DNA from: Halomonas gemina
Lineage (GTDB): Bacteria; Pseudomonadota; Gammaproteobacteria; Pseudomonadales; Halomonadaceae
Length of the DNA: 64,000 nt
Direction of reading: 5' to 3'
Assembly (NCBI RefSeq): GCF_023554995.1
Contig: NZ_JAMJPK010000001.1
Span: forward strand, 124,001-188,000
Below, piece after piece: positions 24,864-35,263 of this stretch (position 1 is its first letter; the number at the start of each line of letters is the position of its first letter). The translations under genes were made by a program, and so were the position numbers. Below the pieces are notes generated by a model. The model was given only the letters and a program-made list of their open reading frames with translations, searched no databases and was not told the origin of the DNA.

Positions 24864-25784
24864 TCAGCCCTCCACACGTCCCAGTAGCAGGAACTCGATC
24901 AGCGCCTTCTGGGCATGCAGGCGGTTGCCGGCCTCCTGCCAGACCACCGCACGCGGATCATCGAGTAGGGTCGTGCTGATCTCCTCGCCGCGGTGGGCGG
25001 GCAGGCAGTGCAGGAAGAGCACGTCATCCTTCGCCTGGTCGAGCATCGCCTCGCTCACCTGGAGGCCGGCGAAATCCGCCTCGCGCCTGGCCTGCTCCTC
25101 CTCCTGGCCCATGGAGGCCCAGACGTCGGTGGTCACCAGATCGGCGTTTGCCACGGCCTGCAGGGGATCGCGGTGAATGCTCACCCGGTCGCCGGCGGCC
25201 GCCAGGATGTCCTGGCGCGGCTCGTAGCCTTCCGGACAGCAGATGCGCAGCTGGAAGTCGAACTGGCGGGCGGCGTTGATCCAGGAGTGGCACATGTTGT
25301 TGCCGTCGCCGATCCACACCGCGGTGCGCCCCTTGACGCTGCCGCGCAGCTCGGTCCAGGTCATCACGTCGGCGAGCAGCTGGCAGGGGTGGTAGTCGTC
25401 GGTGAGGGCGTTGATCACCGGCACCGTACTGGCGGCGGCATACGCCTCCAGGCCCTGGTGGGAAAAGGTGCGGATCATCACCGCATCGACCATCTCCGCG
25501 AGCACCCGCGCGGTATCGCCGATGGGTTCGCCGCGGCCGAGCTGGGTGTCACGGGGCGAGAGAAACAGCGCATGGCCGCCGAACTGCGCCATGGCGGTCT
25601 CGAAGGAGACCCGGGTGCGGGTCGAGGACTTCTCGAAGATCATCGCCAGGGTGCGGTTGGCGAAGGGCGTGTAGGTCGGCCCGTGGGTCTTCAGGCCGTT
25701 CTTGATCGAGATGGCGCGCTGGATCAGGTAGCGCAGCTCGTCCGGACTGAGGTCAAGCAGGGTGAGGAAATGGCGGGTGGCCAT
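24864..25784 (-). CDS. argF: Ornithine carbamoyltransferase
   Basis: Makes citrulline from ornithine and carbamoyl phosphate in arginine synthesis. At 306 residues it has normal length. The carbamoyl-phosphate site SSTRTR is at residues 53-58, YHPCQLLAD follows in the middle, and the ornithine-site cysteine is in [12 protein letters not shown] near the C-terminus. GGAG stands 8 bases before the ATG. argG, the next step of the pathway, is about 1.5 kb away on the other strand, so the two are near each other but not in one operon. Confidence 0.97.
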   Translation of the reverse strand: MATRHFLTLLDLSPDELRYLIQRAISIKNGLKTHGPTYTPFANRTLAMIFEKSSTRTRVSFETAMAQFGGHALFLSPRDTQLGRGEPIGDTARVLAEMVDAVMIRTFSHQGLEAYAAASTVPVINALTDDYHPCQLLADVMTWTELRGSVKGRTAVWIGDGNNMCHSWINAARQFDFQLRICCPEGYEPRQDILAAAGDRVSIHRDPLQAVANADLVTTDVWASMGQEEEQARREADFAGLQVSEAMLDQAKDDVLFLHCLPAHRGEEISTTLLDDPRAVVWQEAGNRLHAQKALIEFLLLGRVEG

Positions 25785-25975
25785 GGTGTCGCTCCACGGG
25801 AAAAAACGACCATCCTAGCCAGCCCGCGGGGGATGCGCAACGCGCCCGTCATCAGTAGAATGGCCCTCATCCACAAGGCCGACCAGCATGCTCGGGTATT
25901 GTCCGGGCGGCTGCCGGCCACCGTCTATCGAGGCCCGGTCCGCCGAGGCCCGGCCACACGAGAAAGGGAGATGTC

Positions 25976-26317
25976 ATGAGCACCACCGTCGAGAACATAC
26001 AGCGCCAGATCGGCGAGAACCCCATCCTGATCTACATGAAGGGCACCCCCCAGCTGCCGCAGTGCGGCTTCTCCGCCCAGACCGTCCAGGCGCTGATGGC
26101 CTGCGGCGAGCGCTTCGCCTTCGTCAACGTCCTGGACAACCCGGACATCCGCGCCGAGCTTCCCAAGGTGGCCAACTGGCCGACCTTCCCGCAGCTCTGG
26201 GTCGATGGCGAGCTGGTCGGCGGCTGTGACATCGTGGTCGAGATGCACCAGAGCGGCGAGTTGGAGAAGCTGGTCAAGGAGACCGCCGCCAAGCACAAGG
26301 ACGACGCCGAGCAGTAA
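25976..26317 (+). CDS. grxD: Monothiol glutaredoxin
   Basis: A 113-residue monothiol glutaredoxin with the CGFS active site (Cys30), the TFPQLWV cis-proline segment and the GGCDIVVEM glutathione-binding turn. The family (GrxD/Grx4) binds and transfers [2Fe-2S] clusters and partners with BolA proteins. The ATG follows an AAAGGGAG ribosome binding site. Monocistronic, with a terminator at 26401. Confidence 0.96.
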   Translation: MSTTVENIQRQIGENPILIYMKGTPQLPQCGFSAQTVQALMACGERFAFVNVLDNPDIRAELPKVANWPTFPQLWVDGELVGGCDIVVEMHQSGELEKLVKETAAKHKDDAEQ

Positions 26318-26400
26318 GCGCCGAGCTAAAAGTGCCGAGCTACAAGCGCCGAGCCGCCAAGCTGTTCGGTGACGGGCGGCAGGTAGCGAGGCGAGAACGC

Positions 26401-26434
26401 GAAACCCCACCGGATTAACGTCTGGCGGGGTTTC
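26401..26434. terminator. Terminator between grxD and rnt
   Basis: Inverted repeat GAAACCCC...GGGGTTTC with a 12-nt interior containing two more G-C pairs, followed by TTGCT. The near-symmetric A and T tracts could let it work in both directions between these converging genes. Confidence 0.65.
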
Positions 26435-26473
26435 TTGCTATTTGTTGCTGATTGAACCTAGCCTCCGCTTGGT

Positions 26474-26521
26474 GGCCGCTTGGCCGCTTGGCCGCTTGGC
26501 CGCTTGGCCGCTTGGCCTCTT
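26474..26521. repeat. Octamer tandem repeat GGCCGCTT (5 perfect copies plus 1 degenerate)
   Basis: Five consecutive perfect copies of GGCCGCTT (26474-26513) are followed by GGCCTCTT. The array ends 4 bases before the rnt stop codon and fills the space between the grxD terminator and rnt. It encodes no protein in context. On the minus strand the unit is AAGCGGCC, sharing AAGC with the heptamer array at 30219. Confidence 0.9.
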
Positions 26522-26525
26522 GGCG

Positions 26526-27188
26526 CTAGTCCTCCAGCCCCTGCTCCTTCTGGGCCAGGGCCCAGCCGCCCAGGTCCTTGTAGCGGTTGACCATGGCACA
26601 GAACAGCTCGGCGGTGCGCTCGGTGTCGTAGCGTGCCGAGTGGGCGGCGCTGTTGTCGAACTCGATGCCCGCAGCGCGGCAGGCCCGGGCCAGCACGGTC
26701 TGGCCATAGACGAGGCCACCGAGCGAGGCCGTGTCGAAGCTCGAGAAGGGGTGGAAGGGATTGCGCTTGATGCCGCAGCGGTTGACTGCGGCGTTGAGGA
26801 AGCCGTGGTCGAAGGCGGCATTGTGGCCGACCAGCACGGCCCGGGTGCAGCCATGGGCCTTGATGGACTTGCGCACCGGGCGGAAGATCTCGCCGAGCGC
26901 CTCGGCCTCGCTGACGGCGACCTGTCGGCGCAGCGGGTCATCGAGGCGAATGCCGGTGAAGTCCAGCGCCGACTGCTCCACGTTGGCCCCCTCGAAGGGG
27001 GTAACATGGTAGGCGTAGGTGGCGTCGGGGATCAGGTTGCCCTCCGGGTCCATGGTCAGGGTGACGGCGGCGATCTCGAGGATCGCATCGCCCTCGGGAT
27101 TGAATCCGCCGGTCTCCAGGTCCACCACCACGGGCAGGAAGCTGCGGAATCGCTGCGCCATGAGTTCGCGGACGATCGCCTCGCTCAT
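26526..27188 (-). CDS. rnt: Ribonuclease T
   Basis: A DEDD-family 3'-5' exoribonuclease that trims the CCA ends and 3' tails of tRNA and other stable RNAs. Asp23 and Glu25 are in [11 protein letters not shown], the second Asp in [11 protein letters not shown], and the His/Asp pair in [14 protein letters not shown]. Length 220 residues is typical. AGGAGAGG precedes the ATG. It is close to grxD, an arrangement common in Pseudomonas relatives. Confidence 0.96.
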   Translation of the reverse strand: MSEAIVRELMAQRFRSFLPVVVDLETGGFNPEGDAILEIAAVTLTMDPEGNLIPDATYAYHVTPFEGANVEQSALDFTGIRLDDPLRRQVAVSEAEALGEIFRPVRKSIKAHGCTRAVLVGHNAAFDHGFLNAAVNRCGIKRNPFHPFSSFDTASLGGLVYGQTVLARACRAAGIEFDNSAAHSARYDTERTAELFCAMVNRYKDLGGWALAQKEQGLED

Positions 27189-27290
27189 GCACCTCTCCTT
27201 GTCTGGGCCATCGTGTCTCGAAACCGCGAAAGTCTAGCAGCTTGCCCTCGGTGAGTCGCGTCGCCGGTATTCGCTGCAGGCTCGGCGCGC

Positions 27291-27296
27291 TATAAT
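27291..27296 (+). promoter_or_regulatory. -10 box (TATAAT) of the argG promoter
   Basis: A perfect TATAAT lies 36 bases before the argG start codon. The hexamer 17 bases upstream (TATTCG) is a poor -35 box, so the promoter may need an activator. Confidence 0.45.
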
Positions 27297-27332
27297 CGCC
27301 CCTTTCGAGAACGTTACTAGAGGAGCCTCAGC

Positions 27333-28550
<1,218 letters not shown>

Positions 28551-28585
28551 GCCTGACGCTCATGCCTGACATTCATGTCTTCCTC

Positions 28586-28608
28586 GACGCCGGCTCGCCG
28601 CCGGCGTC
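28586..28608 (+). terminator. Hairpin after argG, possible terminator or processing site
   Basis: A perfect 9-bp GC-rich stem (GACGCCGGC / GCCGGCGTC) with a 5-nt loop between argG and the HlyU-like gene. It has no T run, so full termination is doubtful. Confidence 0.3.
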
Positions 28609-28644
28609 GTCGTGTCGAGGCCTATCCCCTGTGAGGAGTGCACC

Positions 28645-28959
28645 ATGTTCAAGAAACTGTTATCCGGGCTGTTCGGCGGTGGCGATAGTTCGTCCGGCAA
28701 CGCTGCGGCCGCCGAGCCGGTGGAGTACAAGGGCTACCTGATCATCTCCGAACCCGCCGACCAGGGCGGCCAGTACCGCGTCAGCGGCTGGATCCGCAAG
28801 CCGCTGCCCGCCGCCGACGGGGAGGACGGCGAGATGCTCGAGCACCGGTTCGAGCGCTCCGACATGCTGCCCGGCCGCGAGGCCTGTGATGCCCTCATGG
28901 TCAGCAAGGCGCAGCGCTTCATCGACGAGGTCGGCGACGAGATGTTCTCGCCGCGCTGA
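28645..28959 (+). CDS. HlyU-family protein (104 aa)
   Basis: A 104-residue protein starting MFKKLLSGLFGGG, a typical N-terminus of the HlyU family, followed by VEYKGYLIISEPADQGGQYR and GWIRKP. The family is named after the Vibrio haemolysin activator, although most members, including this one, lack a DNA-binding helix-turn-helix and their role is unclear. GAGGAG precedes this ATG; an upstream ATG at 28612 would add 11 residues without a good ribosome binding site. Confidence 0.8.
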   Translation: MFKKLLSGLFGGGDSSSGNAAAAEPVEYKGYLIISEPADQGGQYRVSGWIRKPLPAADGEDGEMLEHRFERSDMLPGREACDALMVSKAQRFIDEVGDEMFSPR

Positions 28960-29012
28960 GACTCGCCTTATACTTCAGGACATGACGATTCATGGCGTGA
29001 TCCGGAGCCACC

Positions 29013-30140
29013 ATGCGCCTGCTGCACCGACCCTCGCCCTGGCGAGCGCTCTTCGCCACCGATGCGTTGCCCGACCCCGGCGAGTGGCCGGCGCTGCTGG
29101 CCCCGCTGGGCCAGTCCCTGGCGCGCCTGGGGCCTGCCCCCGACCTGGCCGAGGCCCACGCCTGGCAGGGTCAGCTGGTGGAGGCCCTTGACCGGCTCGA
29201 CCTGCCCGCCTGGCGAATCAGCCAGCTGATCAGCGACCACAACGACTGGCTCTATCGGCGGGCCATCACCCTCTCCCTGGAGGAGATGCGCGGCCTGGGC
29301 TGGGGGACTCCACCGGCGGCCTTCTGCGTGCTGACCCTCGGGTCGGGAGCGCGCCACGAGAGCCTGCTGGCGCCGGACCAGGACAACGCCATGATCATCG
29401 CCGACTACCCCGACGATCGGCATACCGAGATCGATGGCTACTTCCAGTCGCTGGGTGAGCGCTTCACCGCGCGCCTCGACGCGGCCGGGATCCCGCTCTG
29501 CCAGGGCCATGTCATGGCCCGCTGGCCGATGTGGCGCAAGCGGCTCTCGGAGTGGCGCGCACAGCTCGATATCTGGACCGCGGAGCGCCGCGTCAAGCGT
29601 GTCCAGCAGGCTAACATCCTGCTCGACTTCCACCCGGTCCATGGCGAGGTCGCACTCGCCGAAGCCCTGGCCGAGCGCGTCGCCTGGCTGCTGCCGGGAG
29701 CCCACCTCTTCCTCGACGAGATGGCGAGCCTGCTCGATGAGCTGCCGCTGGCCCTGGACCGGTTCGGCAGGCTTGGCGGCGACGGCGAGGGTGCCCCCCA
29801 TGAACGGGCCATCAACCTCAAGCGCCAGGGAATGCTGCCGCTGGTGAGTGCCGTGCGCCTGCTGGCCGTGCGCCACGGGGTGCGCCCGCCGGATACCCGC
29901 TCGCGGCTGGTGGCGCTGGTGATGCAGGAGGCGCTCGACGCCGAGCATGCCCGGGCCCTGACCGCGGCACACGAGCGCTTGCAGGCGCTGATGCTCGGCG
30001 AGCAGCGCCGGGCCCTGGCCGAGGGGCGCGTCCCGGATGGCTGGGTGGACATCGCCCGGCTGGGCGAGGACCAACGACTGCTGCTGCGCCACGACCTGCT
30101 GCAGATCCGTGCACTTCAGAGAAAAGCGCGGAAGCCATAA
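29013..30140 (+). CDS. DUF294-family putative nucleotidyltransferase (375 aa)
   Basis: The core LTLGSGARHESLLAPDQDNA (about residue 109) is the nucleotidyltransferase motif G-S-x-x-R-x-E ... D-x-D shared with GlnD uridylyltransferase, and the C-terminal helical part fits the substrate-binding domain paired with it. No CBS or cyclic-nucleotide domains precede it, unlike many members. In Pseudomonas and Vibrio relatives such genes lie beside the symporter-kinase and DnaQ-type exonuclease genes, as here, where it converges with that operon. It may modify a protein of that signalling system; the target is unknown. Confidence 0.82.
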   Translation: MRLLHRPSPWRALFATDALPDPGEWPALLAPLGQSLARLGPAPDLAEAHAWQGQLVEALDRLDLPAWRISQLISDHNDWLYRRAITLSLEEMRGLGWGTPPAAFCVLTLGSGARHESLLAPDQDNAMIIADYPDDRHTEIDGYFQSLGERFTARLDAAGIPLCQGHVMARWPMWRKRLSEWRAQLDIWTAERRVKRVQQANILLDFHPVHGEVALAEALAERVAWLLPGAHLFLDEMASLLDELPLALDRFGRLGGDGEGAPHERAINLKRQGMLPLVSAVRLLAVRHGVRPPDTRSRLVALVMQEALDAEHARALTAAHERLQALMLGEQRRALAEGRVPDGWVDIARLGEDQRLLLRHDLLQIRALQRKARKP

Positions 30141-30218
30141 GCTGGAAGAACGGCGCTTCGCGCCTTGAAGCTTGAAGGGAGCTCCCCTTGATTCCGCGCT
30201 TTGCCCGGCCATGCTGGT

Positions 30219-30246
30219 TTTCAGCTTTCAGCTTTCAGCTTTCAGC
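30219..30246. repeat. Heptamer tandem repeat TTTCAGC (4 perfect copies plus partial)
   Basis: Four perfect TTTCAGC units plus flanking partial copies. On the minus strand, where it reads GCTGAAA, it encodes the last residues of the histidine kinase (KLKAES) and its TGA stop at 30228-30230 is formed inside the repeat. The neighbouring 30138-30178 contains looser copies (AAGCTGGAAG, TTGAAGCTTGAAG). Confidence 0.92.
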
Positions 30247-32978
30247 TTTTCGGCCGGCGCCTCGGGCAGTTCCATCACCAGGCAGGCACCGCCCAGTCGC
30301 GGCGCCTGTTCGACCCACAGCCGCCCGCCCAGGTGGGCGACGATGCCACGGCTGATGGGTAACCCCAGGCCGCTGCCGCGGGGACGGCCGCGCGCCTCGC
30401 CCCCCTCCTGGCGCTGGATCTGGTGGAACTTCTCGAAGACCCGTTCGCGCTCGTCCTCGGCGATGCCGGGGCCGTTGTCCTCCACGGCGAGGCGGTAGTG
30501 GTCCTTGTAGCGCTCGAGGCGTAGCAGCACCCTCGGGTCGTCGTCGGCGGCGAACTTGCCGGCGTTGTCGAGCAGGTTGATGATCACCTGTTCCAGACGG
30601 TCCGGGTCGCCGATGACCATCGCGGTCTCCGGCGTGATCTCGACCTCCAGGGTCACCCCGCGGTTCTCCTGCGGCCGGTGCACCGCATCCACGCTGTGGC
30701 GGGCCAGGGCCACCAGGTCCAGGCGCTGTGGCTCCAGGGTCAGGCGGCCGCTCTCGAGCCTCGCCAGGTCGAGGATCTCCTCGATCAGCCTGGAGAGCCG
30801 CTGGCTCTCGCGCACCACCACGTCGAGGAAGTGGCGGCGCTTCTCGTCGGGGAGGTCGTCGCTGTCGCGCAGGATCTCGGCGAAGGCGCGGATCGAGGTG
30901 AGGGGCGTGCGCAGCTCGTGGCTGACCATGGCCACGAACTCGTCCTTGAGGCGGTCGAGCTCGCGCAGGCGTTCGTTGGCCGCGCGCAGCTCCTCGCTGG
31001 CGTGTGCCAGTTCACTGGACTTCTGCTCCAGGCGACGGTTGACCTCCAGGGTCTCGGAGGTGGTGTCGAGGATGCTGAGGATCGATTCGAGGTTCAGGGC
31101 CTCGCCGCGCACCACCGAGTCGATCAGTACTCGCGCCGAGGCGCTGCCCAGCGACCCGGCCAGGGCCTGTTCGGCGCGGGCGGTCAGCCCCGGCGGCGCG
31201 GGCTGGCTGTCGTCGGCGGCCTCGTCGGGATGGGTGGCGAAGACGCGGGCGGTGGCGGCGCCCCCCAAGTAGCGGTCGAGCAGGGCGCGTAGTTCGCCAC
31301 GCGTGGTCTGGCCCTGCCACAGCGTGGTCTGCACCAGGCCGGGGTGCATGGCCTCGGTGAACAGTGCCGCCTGGGTTTGTTCCAGCGGTGACTGGCGGGT
31401 GAACAGCGAGATGCCCACCAGCAGGCCGAGATTGGCGGTCAGGCTCCACAGCAGCGAGTGGGTATAGATGTCCCAGCCCTCCAGGCCGAAGAGCGCATAG
31501 GGCCTCAGCCAGGCGAGCCCCCAGGGGCCCTGGTCGAGGAAGCCGGCCTCCAGCCAGCCCGACTGGGCAAAGCCCGGGATCAGCAGGGTCCAGGCCCAGA
31601 TCAGGAAGCCCGCGCTCATGCCCACTCCGGCCCCCAGGCGGTTGGCGCCCCGCCAGTACATGCCGACCAGCAGCGCCGGGGCGAACTGGCAGGCGGCGGC
31701 GAAGGAGACCAGGCCGATGGTCACCAGGCTGTAGGCGTCGCCGATCAGCGCATGGTAGAGGTAGCCGAGCAGCAGGATCAGCAGGATGGCCACGCGGCGG
31801 ATGCGCAGCAGCCAGCCGGCGAGCTCGCCCCGGGTGCTCAGGTGGAGGTGGCGCGAGCGCAGCAGCAGCGGCATCACCAGCTGGTTGCTGACCATGGTCG
31901 ACAGGGCGATGGTCTCGACGATCATCATGCCGGTGGCGGCCGAGAGGCCGCCGATGAAGACCAGCAGCGGCAGACCTTCCAGGCCGGCCGAGAGCGGCAG
32001 GGTGAGCACGAAGCTGTCCGGGTCGCCGCTGACGTCACCCAGCAGTAGCCCGGCCAGGGCGATGGGGATCACGAAGAGGTTGATCACCAGCAGGTAGAGC
32101 GGAAAGAGCCAGCTGGCGCGCTTGAGGTGTCGCTCGTCGACGTTCTCGACCACCAGCACCTGGAACTGGCGTGGCAGGGTGAGGAAGGCCAGGAACGCCA
32201 GCACCAGCATCCCCACCCAGCCCAGGGCGCCACCGGGCACCGCCTCCAGGCTCATCAATCGGGTCAGCTCGGGCGCGGCGACGACCCGAGCGAAGAGTTC
32301 CGCCGGGCCGTTGAAGAGCACGAAGACGGTGAAGACTCCGACCGAGAGGAAGGCCACCAGCTTGACCAGCGACTCGAAGGCGATGGCCGCCACCATGCCC
32401 TCGTGGCGCTCGCTGGCATCCAGGTGGCGCGTGCCGAAGAGGATGATGAACACCGCCAGTACCAGGGCGACCCAGAAGGACTTGTCGGCCCAGAAGCTCT
32501 CGTCGGCCAGGCGCAGCTCGGCGGCCTGGGGGTAGTTGACCAGCACCGCGTGGCTGACGGTGATGGCCTTGAGCTGCAGGGCGATATAGGGGGTGATGCC
32601 GATCAGCGCGATCAGCGCCACCAGCGCCCCCAGGCTCGAGCTCTTGCCGTAGCGGGCGCTGATGAAGTCGGCGATGGAGGTGATGCGCTGGGCGCTGGCG
32701 ATGCGCACCATCTTGCGGATCACGAAGGGGGCCATCAGCATCGCCAGGGTCGGCCCCAGGTAGATCAGCAGGAAGCTGGGGCCATACTGGGCCGCGCGGC
32801 CGACGCTGCCGTAGAAGGTCCAGGCGGTGCAGTAGACGGCAATGGAGAGCGCATAGACGGTGGGCGAGCCGATCAGCGAGCGACCCTGTTCGGCGCGCCG
32901 GTCCCCCCAGGCGGCGATGACGAAGAGCAGCGCCAGGTAGCCGAAGGCCACCGTCAGGACCACGACGCTGCTTCTCAT
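30228..32978 (-). CDS. Sodium/solute symporter-type sensor histidine kinase (916 aa)
   Basis: Residues about 1-510 are a sodium:solute symporter (SSS) domain with around 13 membrane helices (YALSIAVYCTAWTFYGSVGR at about 40). A helical linker leads to the HisKA domain with phosphorylatable His687 in VSHELRTPL and an HATPase domain (NLLDNAGKF, VEDNGPGI, GSGLGLPISRG). It has no C-terminal receiver. The architecture is that of CrbS/MxtR and CbrA kinases, which sense or respond to carbon supply and, for CrbS/MxtR, control acetate use. The last codons and the stop lie in a heptamer repeat. It is the last gene of a four-gene operon. Confidence 0.9.
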   Translation of the reverse strand: MRSSVVVLTVAFGYLALLFVIAAWGDRRAEQGRSLIGSPTVYALSIAVYCTAWTFYGSVGRAAQYGPSFLLIYLGPTLAMLMAPFVIRKMVRIASAQRITSIADFISARYGKSSSLGALVALIALIGITPYIALQLKAITVSHAVLVNYPQAAELRLADESFWADKSFWVALVLAVFIILFGTRHLDASERHEGMVAAIAFESLVKLVAFLSVGVFTVFVLFNGPAELFARVVAAPELTRLMSLEAVPGGALGWVGMLVLAFLAFLTLPRQFQVLVVENVDERHLKRASWLFPLYLLVINLFVIPIALAGLLLGDVSGDPDSFVLTLPLSAGLEGLPLLVFIGGLSAATGMMIVETIALSTMVSNQLVMPLLLRSRHLHLSTRGELAGWLLRIRRVAILLILLLGYLYHALIGDAYSLVTIGLVSFAAACQFAPALLVGMYWRGANRLGAGVGMSAGFLIWAWTLLIPGFAQSGWLEAGFLDQGPWGLAWLRPYALFGLEGWDIYTHSLLWSLTANLGLLVGISLFTRQSPLEQTQAALFTEAMHPGLVQTTLWQGQTTRGELRALLDRYLGGAATARVFATHPDEAADDSQPAPPGLTARAEQALAGSLGSASARVLIDSVVRGEALNLESILSILDTTSETLEVNRRLEQKSSELAHASEELRAANERLRELDRLKDEFVAMVSHELRTPLTSIRAFAEILRDSDDLPDEKRRHFLDVVVRESQRLSRLIEEILDLARLESGRLTLEPQRLDLVALARHSVDAVHRPQENRGVTLEVEITPETAMVIGDPDRLEQVIINLLDNAGKFAADDDPRVLLRLERYKDHYRLAVEDNGPGIAEDERERVFEKFHQIQRQEGGEARGRPRGSGLGLPISRGIVAHLGGRLWVEQAPRLGGACLVMELPEAPAEKLKAES

Positions 32979-33002
32979 GGCGTGTCGGCCTGCATGCGGG
33001 TC

Positions 33003-33197
33003 TCACTCCTCGTGACGATGTTCCATCAGCCAGGCCATCAGCGCGATCACCGTGCCCCAGGCCAGGAACAGGTAGGCCACCAGCCAGCCCGGGGCCGCCG
33101 CGGAGCGGTCGGCGATCAGCAGCAGGGGCGGGGAGAACAGCAGGGCCGCCAGCACGATCAGCGCGACCAGGCGCTCCTTCAGGCGAGGCGTGCTCAC
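33003..33197 (-). CDS. Small two-helix membrane protein upstream of the symporter-kinase (64 aa)
   Basis: Starts at GTG 33197, overlapping the exonuclease stop (GTGA), and encodes 64 residues: a short basic N-terminus (STPRLKERL), two hydrophobic helices (VALIVLAALLFSPPLLLIA and WLVAYLFLAWGTVIALMAW) and a charged tail. Small membrane proteins of this type precede SSS transporters elsewhere (compare YjcH before ActP), so it is probably an accessory subunit of the kinase's symporter domain. That role is inferred from position. Confidence 0.75.
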   Translation of the reverse strand: MSTPRLKERLVALIVLAALLFSPPLLLIADRSAAAPGWLVAYLFLAWGTVIALMAWLMEHRHEE

Positions 33198-35263
33198 GAG
33201 GCGAAGGCGTCCTCCTTGTCGAAGGCACTGGCCTGCAGCGCCAGCGCCTGCTCCAGCGTCTCGATGCCCCGCGCCTCCAGCCGGGGCAGCAGCGAGAGCC
33301 ACAGCTCGGCGGTGACCCGGGCGTCGCCGAGGGCGGTGTGACGGGTGCCGGGCGGAAAGCTCAGATCATAGCGGTCGGCCAGGCTGTCCAGGTCGTGGCC
33401 GTCGAGGCTGTCGTCTAGTGCCCGGGAGAGCAGCAGGGTGTCGAGCACCGGCATGTCGAATTCGGTGCCGCCGCCGGGTGGCTGGATGGCCAGCAGGTCG
33501 AAGGCGGCATTGTGGGCGAGGATCACCGCCTCGCCGATGTAGTCGCGAAAGCGCGGCAGGGCCACGTTGAGCGGCGGTGCCCCGGCCACGTCGTCATCGG
33601 TGATGCCGTGGATGGCGGTGCTGGCCGGCGGGATGGGCCGCTCCGGGTCGACCCGCAGGTCGAAGACGTCGCTGGCCAGCAGTCGCGCATTGACGATGCG
33701 GCAGGCCCCGATGCTGACCACGGTGTCGCCGCGGCGCAGCTCCAGCCCGGTGGTCTCGGTGTCGAAGGCCACGACCTCCAGAGTCCTCAGGGGCCGGGCC
33801 GCCAGTTCGCTATCCGGCGGGGGCATGTCGGCGATGCCGAAGTCGTGGAATTCCGGGCGCGGCGGAGTGCGCGGGCGCGGTGCACCGACCCGTTCGGTGG
33901 CGGGCAGCGGCAGGCGCAGCCGGGCATGCTCGCCGTCCTCGTCGGCGATGCTCCAGGCATCGCTGGTGTGCTGGCGCAGCACATCCCCGACCCGTGGGGC
34001 CAGGGGCAGGGCGTCCAGGCGCTCGGCGCGCCACTCGTCCAGCACTTTCTCGCCCAGCGGGCGCCCGCGCCAGATCAGGTCCAGGTAGACCCGCCGGTTG
34101 CCCAGGCAGACCTCGCCTTCCAGCTCGGCCTGGCCGGAATGCGCCGCCAGGCGTTTGAGCAGCGAGTCGAGCAGTACCAGCAGGGCCGGGGCGTCGCCCC
34201 TCAGCCAGGCGGGCATGCCGATGGGGATGATGCGCAGGGACGCGCTCTCCTGGCGCTCCTCGAGGGCCGCCCAGAGGTCATTGGACCACAGCGGAACCAG
34301 GCGCTCGCCCTCGCGATGCATGTCCTCCATCAGACGGCCCATGCGCTCGAGCTGGGCGGCCAGGGCGCGGCTCTCCTCGTCGATCACCGCCTCCAGCCGC
34401 TGGCCCAGCTCGCCGGCCGTGGCGTCGTCGCGCACGCCGACCAGGGCGTCGGCGGCACTGGTCAGGCTGGCGCTGTGGCGGCGCAGTACCGGCAGCATCT
34501 CGGCGATGTCGGCGCGGGCCCCCATCTCGCTGGTCCAGGCCGCCGTGGTGTCGGTCAGGGTCAGCAGGGTCTCGTGGTTGCTGTCGGGCACGCGGCGCAG
34601 CACCACGTGCAGCCAGCGCTCGTCGCAGGGCACCAGGATCTCCCGCGGCGCGCCGTCGTCGGGCAGCTGGCCCAGCGCATCCTCCAGGCTTGCGATCGGC
34701 AGCAGGGCGTCGAGACGCTTGCCGAGCCCCAGGCCGGGATGGCCCTCGAACAGCGTCTCGGCGGCCTGGTTGAAGAGCAGCACCCGTCGGTGGTGGTCGC
34801 AGAGCAGCAGGGGCGTGTCGAGCACCTGAAGCAGGGTCTCGAGCTCCTGACGGATGCGGGCCGCACTGCGCGCGCCCTCGGCATGGGCGGTGGCCAGGCG
34901 CTCGCGGTCGGCCCGCCAGGCCTCGCGAACGCGCATGAGGTCGGGGCCGAGCCCTCGCAGCCAGCCCTCGGGCGGATAGTCCTGGCGGGCATCGGGGTTG
35001 GCCACCAGGCGGGCCAGCTGTACCTGCAGGTGCCGCAGGGGGGTGAACAGCTGGCGTTCGAGCAGCAGGCCGACCAGGAAGATGGTGCCGCCCCCCGAGA
35101 AACAGCCCAGCCACAGCAACAGCCGCGCCGTGCCCTCGAGGCCGGCGAGGCTGTCCAGCCACAGGGCGAACACGGCGCCGCCGAAGATACTGATGCCGCT
35201 GAGCAGCAGCCACAGGCCGATCAGCCGCTGGCGGCGGGGCAGGCGGGAGCCACGCTTGGTCAT
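33194..35263 (-). CDS. Membrane-anchored PAS/DnaQ-type 3'-5' exonuclease (689 aa)
   Basis: Two membrane helices (IGLWLLLSGISIFGGAVFALW; LLLWLGCFSGGGTIFLVGLLL) are followed by a HAMP-like linker (LRHLQVQLARLV), a PAS-like region around residues 120-240 and a helical region. The C-terminal 190 residues are an epsilon-subunit-like exonuclease: VAFDTETTGLELRRGD (about residue 499), HGITDDDV, HNAAFDLLA and HTALGDARVTA supply the DEDDh residues. A nuclease tethered to the membrane behind sensory domains is unusual, but this type recurs next to symporter-kinases. It overlaps the upstream response regulator by TGATG. The substrate is unknown. Confidence 0.88.
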   Translation of the reverse strand: MTKRGSRLPRRQRLIGLWLLLSGISIFGGAVFALWLDSLAGLEGTARLLLWLGCFSGGGTIFLVGLLLERQLFTPLRHLQVQLARLVANPDARQDYPPEGWLRGLGPDLMRVREAWRADRERLATAHAEGARSAARIRQELETLLQVLDTPLLLCDHHRRVLLFNQAAETLFEGHPGLGLGKRLDALLPIASLEDALGQLPDDGAPREILVPCDERWLHVVLRRVPDSNHETLLTLTDTTAAWTSEMGARADIAEMLPVLRRHSASLTSAADALVGVRDDATAGELGQRLEAVIDEESRALAAQLERMGRLMEDMHREGERLVPLWSNDLWAALEERQESASLRIIPIGMPAWLRGDAPALLVLLDSLLKRLAAHSGQAELEGEVCLGNRRVYLDLIWRGRPLGEKVLDEWRAERLDALPLAPRVGDVLRQHTSDAWSIADEDGEHARLRLPLPATERVGAPRPRTPPRPEFHDFGIADMPPPDSELAARPLRTLEVVAFDTETTGLELRRGDTVVSIGACRIVNARLLASDVFDLRVDPERPIPPASTAIHGITDDDVAGAPPLNVALPRFRDYIGEAVILAHNAAFDLLAIQPPGGGTEFDMPVLDTLLLSRALDDSLDGHDLDSLADRYDLSFPPGTRHTALGDARVTAELWLSLLPRLEARGIETLEQALALQASAFDKEDAFAS

